Shown here one piece after another: positions 60,392-64,000 of a DNA stretch of 64,000 nt. Below the pieces are notes generated by a model that searched no databases, was not told the DNA's origin, and saw only the letters and a program-made list of their open reading frames with translations. The DNA is from Bifiguratus adelaidae (taxonomy: Eukaryota > Mucoromycota > Endogonomycetes > Endogonales): assembly GCA_002261195.1 (NCBI GenBank), contig MVBO01000047.1, forward strand, positions 1 through 64,000. Reading direction: 5' to 3'. Each line of letters opens with the position of its first letter. Positions within the stretch are counted from its first letter, which is position 1. A program made the translations under genes and the position numbers.

Positions 60392-62481
60392 ATGAAGATT
60401 ACGGAGAAGCTTCAGGATGGCAGGAAAAAGGGAGTTTTCGGGTATTCTTTCGAGTTCTTTCCACCCAAGACAGAACAAGGGTTGCAGAACTTGCACGATC
60501 GGATAGGTCGCATGGCGCAAATGGAACCCGCTTTTGTATCATTTACTTGGGGAGCTGGTGGATCAACTTCAGAAACGACCATGGAATTGGCTGCGGCAGC
60601 GCAGAGCATTTGGGGATTGGAGACTTTGATGCATTTGACGTGCACCAACATGGATAAAGAGCGCATTGACGAAGCGCTTCGGGTAGGCAGATCGACTCGC
60701 TAAACAGGCGTTTAGATGTACTCATTTCGAACTCGTTCTAGGATGCAAAAGCCGCCGGAATTCAGAACATTTTGGCACTTCGAGGCGATCCACCGAGAGG
60801 ACAAGAATACTGGTCACCTTGCGACACGGGATTCTGTCATGCCATTGATCTTGTGAAATACATTCGGAAGGAGTATGGAGACTACTTTTGCATCGCTGTG
60901 GCCGGTTACCCAGATGGTCATCCTGATTTCGGGCGATATGAAAATGGAGCACAAGATGACAGAACCGAGCTGGTTCATTTGAAAGAGAAGGTTGACGCCG
61001 GTGCTGACTTTATCATCACGCAGCTCTTTTATGATGTTGAGCAATTTGTCGCCTGGGAACGACAGTGTCGCGAAATAGGTGGGTGTTGATAAATGCTAAC
61101 TATCCGGCTTTTCTCACGATGCATGCGTAGGAATTACCGTACCCATATTGCCTGGCATTATGCCCATTCACAGTTACCAAGGCTTTCGACGAGTGTGCAA
61201 CTTGTGTCAGACAAAATTGCCTGCGATACTTATCAACGAGTTGGAAGCGCGAAGGGTGAGCTCACGGCTGGATGTGAACGAGTCTGTGCGGTGACTGACA
61301 ACCTTAGGTAGCACGACGATCAAAAAGTGAAGGAATACGGCATTGAATTCACCACGAGAATGATATCCGAACTTCATATGCAGGGATACAAACATTTCCA
61401 CTTTTCGACCTTGAATCTCGAGAAGTCAGTGCGATTGGTTTTGGCTCAACTTGACGTGTTACCGGAAAATGAACATCAATCGGCGCGGTTAAATGGCACA
61501 AAGACTGCAATTTTGAGCGCCGCCAAGGACACTCCAGCATCGCAATTGGCTCGAGTGGCTATAGAGAAATCCTTGGGAAGATCAGAGACATGGGATGAGT
61601 TTCCTAATGGACGCTGGGGAGACTCGAGGTCACCAGGTATGCACCCAGTAATCGCGCACACGCATCTCTGTAGCTAATGGTTGTGCATTTTACAGCCTTT
61701 GGCGACACTACTTATGGAGTACATATGCAAGTCTCGGTAAGTTGATCACTCTTCGAGGGTAAGCGGCCCGAACTAAGTCACGATTAGCCCGCAGAAGCTT
61801 TGAGACTTTGGTCCACTCCTACTTCGGAGAGTGATATTACACAGCTCTTCATCGCTTATATCACTGGGAAACTACCACTTTTACCCTGGTGTGACGAGGC
61901 TTTGCAGACAGAAACGCAGGCTATTACAGATCAGTTGGTCGAGATCAATCGGAAAGGATATTGGACCGTGGGATCTCAACCAGCAGTCAATGGCATGAAA
62001 AGTGACGATCCCGTGTTCGGATGGGGTCCGCAAGGTGGATATGTGTATCAAAAAGCCTTTCTTGAATTCTTTGTTATGCCGGATGCTCTGCCAGATTTGA
62101 TGGACCGCATCATGTCCAATCCATATGTCACCTATTTTGCAGCCAACCGAAAGGTATGTCATTGCGCTGGTTTTGTTGCAACTACTTAATGATATATTTT
62201 AGGGCGATTTTCTGACAAACATGAAGGATGAATCCCACAATGCAGTAACATGGGGGGTGTTCCCAGGACAAGAGATTGTGCAACCGACGATCATCGAGCG
62301 CAAAAGCTTCGAGACTTGGCAACAAGAAGCATTCCAGCTCTGGACAGAGTGGGAACAACTGCAGCCACCCAATAGCCCATCCCAGCAATTGCTCAGACAC
62401 ATTGGCGACCATTGCTGGTTACTCAACGTCGTGCACAACGACTTTCAAAATGCAGATGGTATTTTCAGTGTCGTCTGTTGA
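60392..62481 (+). CDS. MET13: Methylenetetrahydrofolate reductase
   Basis: Seven exons close in phase: 60392-60682, 60742-61078, 61131-61255, 61312-61636, 61696-61736, 61788-62153, 62203-62481 (1764 nt, 587 aa). The N-terminal TIM barrel has [25 protein letters not shown]-type [31 protein letters not shown] and PGIMPI, which bind FAD and folate. The C-terminal half is the eukaryotic regulatory extension ([44 protein letters not shown]) that binds S-adenosylmethionine. It makes 5-methyl-THF for methionine synthesis. Two TCACGTG sites in the promoter fit sulfur-amino-acid control. MET12 and MET13 paralogues cannot be told apart with certainty. Confidence 0.95.
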
Positions 62482-62600
62482 ACGAGCGGCCCATTCCCGA
62501 TATATGTAAAACATCATACCAATGTACTTTAGGCCTACATAGAATCATAAAGACACTAAAATGTGTTTAAAATGGTGATAATTACACGTTTATCGCACTC

Positions 62601-64000
62601 CTAAGGCGTTTGCAATTGCAACCGGACATGAATTGTTCCTGAACCATTGGGTGTCAATGGAATATCACTCTCATAGCTCGTTGAGTTTGTCAAATGGTCC
62701 CAGATGTTGATCTTGGCCACACCGATATCATCGTCTCCACCAAACGTGTTGTGATCTCTGACATCGAACTCAATGGGGGCTTGATCAGGCGTGACATGCA
62801 CAGTGAAGGTCTCGTTCCTGGGATGGTCCATGAGCTTATGGTTCGAATCTGCTGTAGCAAAGCTTACCATTCGGGCGATAATGTCTTCTTGATGGTTTTG
62901 GTCTTGTGCAAATTCTTTGATCCTGATTTCACCTTGACGAGAGGATCGCTGGTACCACCCTTGTCCATAGCCGTGAGTCCTTGAGCTGAAACGATGGTAA
63001 TGGCCAGTGTGCCAGCACGTGGAGCGCCTGCAGCATTCACCGGCGCAGCAAGTCCAGGGTTAGAGGAGGTGGATTGACTGGGCGTTGGATTGGGATTCTT
63101 TTCAGGTTGGACTTGACCCATAGCATTGATGGGGTTACCCGAAGAATCGACGGCGATCGTCTGCTGAGTAGGATCTTGAACTGCGGCTCCTCCATTCAGA
63201 TCCTTGCTAGGGCTCCTGCGCAGGTGGAATCCGGACGTTAGTGCACCGCCACCGGCCTTCAGACCGGAACCGAGCAGATGGGCTCCACCGCCGACAGCCT
63301 TCGCACCGACGCCAACACCAGCACCAACACCTTTAGCACCCAGATGCAAACCCTCGCCGGCTACATGAAACCCAGCGCCGACACCTTTAGCACCGAGAGC
63401 TAAACCTTCTCCTGCCAAATGAGCGCTCTCTCCGACAATAGCTTTGCCTGCGCCGAAACCGGCACCGATCACGGCACCTGGAGCGCCAGCCAAGGCTCCG
63501 CCAATACTCGTTCCTTCCTTCTTCCTTGCCAGTAACTCTGGTTTCCACATGAAGCGAAGTTTGATACGCCCAGCTGGTTCACCACCTCGTGTCAGTGCAA
63601 ACTCCTTTTCTAATGACTGAAACGAAATCACATTGTCGCCTTCAAGAGGTATGATTGTCTCGCCCAAATCATCCGGATGGCTGACTTGATCCCAGTCGTA
63701 CACACGTGCGATGAACTTGGCCTTGGTTCTTGAAGGAACAGGAACCGTAAATGGCGGTTCTTTGAAGACGGGGTTCAACGTCTTTTTGTAGACCTCGGAC
63801 TTGTGGACCCTTTGACCGTTCAAAGAGAAGGTGACAAATGGATCGCTCTTGCCATTACGGTCTGCCGCAAGCAAATCGCTCGCAGAGATCATGGTCACGG
63901 TAAGCTGTCCTTGATTTTCCATACTATCGGCAGGGTCCAATTGGAATCGTATGACAGGTGTGTACTTGAAGCTGAGGCGGATGCGGCCGGGATATTTTCC
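62601..64000 (-). CDS. Tricalbin-like C2-domain protein, 5' part outside window
   Basis: Exons 62601-62817 and 62868 to the window edge; the frame is open to 64000 (GKYPGRIRLSFKYTPV), so the N-terminus with the expected SMP and first C2 domains is missing. The visible part has a C2 domain (LTVTMISASDLLAADRNGKSDP...), a Gly/Ala/His-rich linker with near-identical units (LAGEGLALGAKGVGAGFHV, VAGEGLHLGAKGVGAGV) and a last C2 (AITIVSAQGLTAMDKGGTSDP) split by the intron. Tricalbins tether ER to plasma membrane and move lipids, with C2 domains binding phospholipids with Ca2+. The 62818-62867 intron interrupts SPE-W-NETF. The glycine-rich linker is longer than I know from yeast tricalbins. Confidence 0.88.

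Overview
The window is nuclear DNA of a fungus, most likely an early-diverging one (Mucoromycota-like). Nearly every gene is split by short introns of about 38-60 nt with GT(A/G)NGT donors. The gene set is opisthokont and fungal: SNF1, PHO85, SSK2-type MAPKKK, DPB4, GPI2, SMT3. It also holds genes that yeasts and most Dikarya lack or have changed: exportin-7, a delta7-sterol reductase, and a peroxiredoxin-like gene with an in-frame TGA exactly where vertebrate selenoprotein U has selenocysteine. Four tandem P450s look like the CYP509-type expansions of Mucoromycotina. Selenoproteins have been reported, from memory, in only a few early-branching fungi, including the mucoromycete Bifiguratus; a relative of that lineage is my inference. 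All exon structures were built by eye from splice signals, reading phase and family homology. Introns are named only where phase closes.  Layout. 0-1.8 kb: 3' end of a repeat-containing secreted protein and a small secreted protein. 1.8-12.6 kb, minus strand: SNF1, the selenoprotein candidate with its SECIS-like 3' UTR hairpin, a PARP-type zinc-finger protein, exportin-7, and an AhpD/CMD-family protein ending in a PTS1-like tripeptide. 12.6-23.2 kb, plus strand: four tandem P450s. Two are intact, two carry disabling lesions, and a fifth is an internally deleted relic. Each of the four full-length copies has a CArG-type element (one imperfect) 50-100 nt upstream of its start. 23.4-41.7 kb: compact housekeeping genes: SEM1, MRM1, PHO85, a BET bromodomain protein, a membrane-anchored PAM2/CCCH zinc-finger protein, GPI2, SSK2-type MAPKKK, DPB4, SUMO, MPDU1-like, GLTP and NAD kinase. 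41.8-55.3 kb: the complete cytoplasmic dynein heavy chain (4377 codons). 55.6-64 kb: delta7-sterol reductase, glycerol-3-phosphate acyltransferase, methylenetetrahydrofolate reductase, and the C-terminal part of a tricalbin.  How the genes fit together. Most are unrelated core functions packed tightly, with convergent neighbours as little as 41 bp apart and divergent starts 32-160 bp apart. The accessory part is the P450 block. The most notable biology is selenocysteine coding: TGA codon, downstream Cys, and a complete SECIS-type stem-loop in the 3' UTR.
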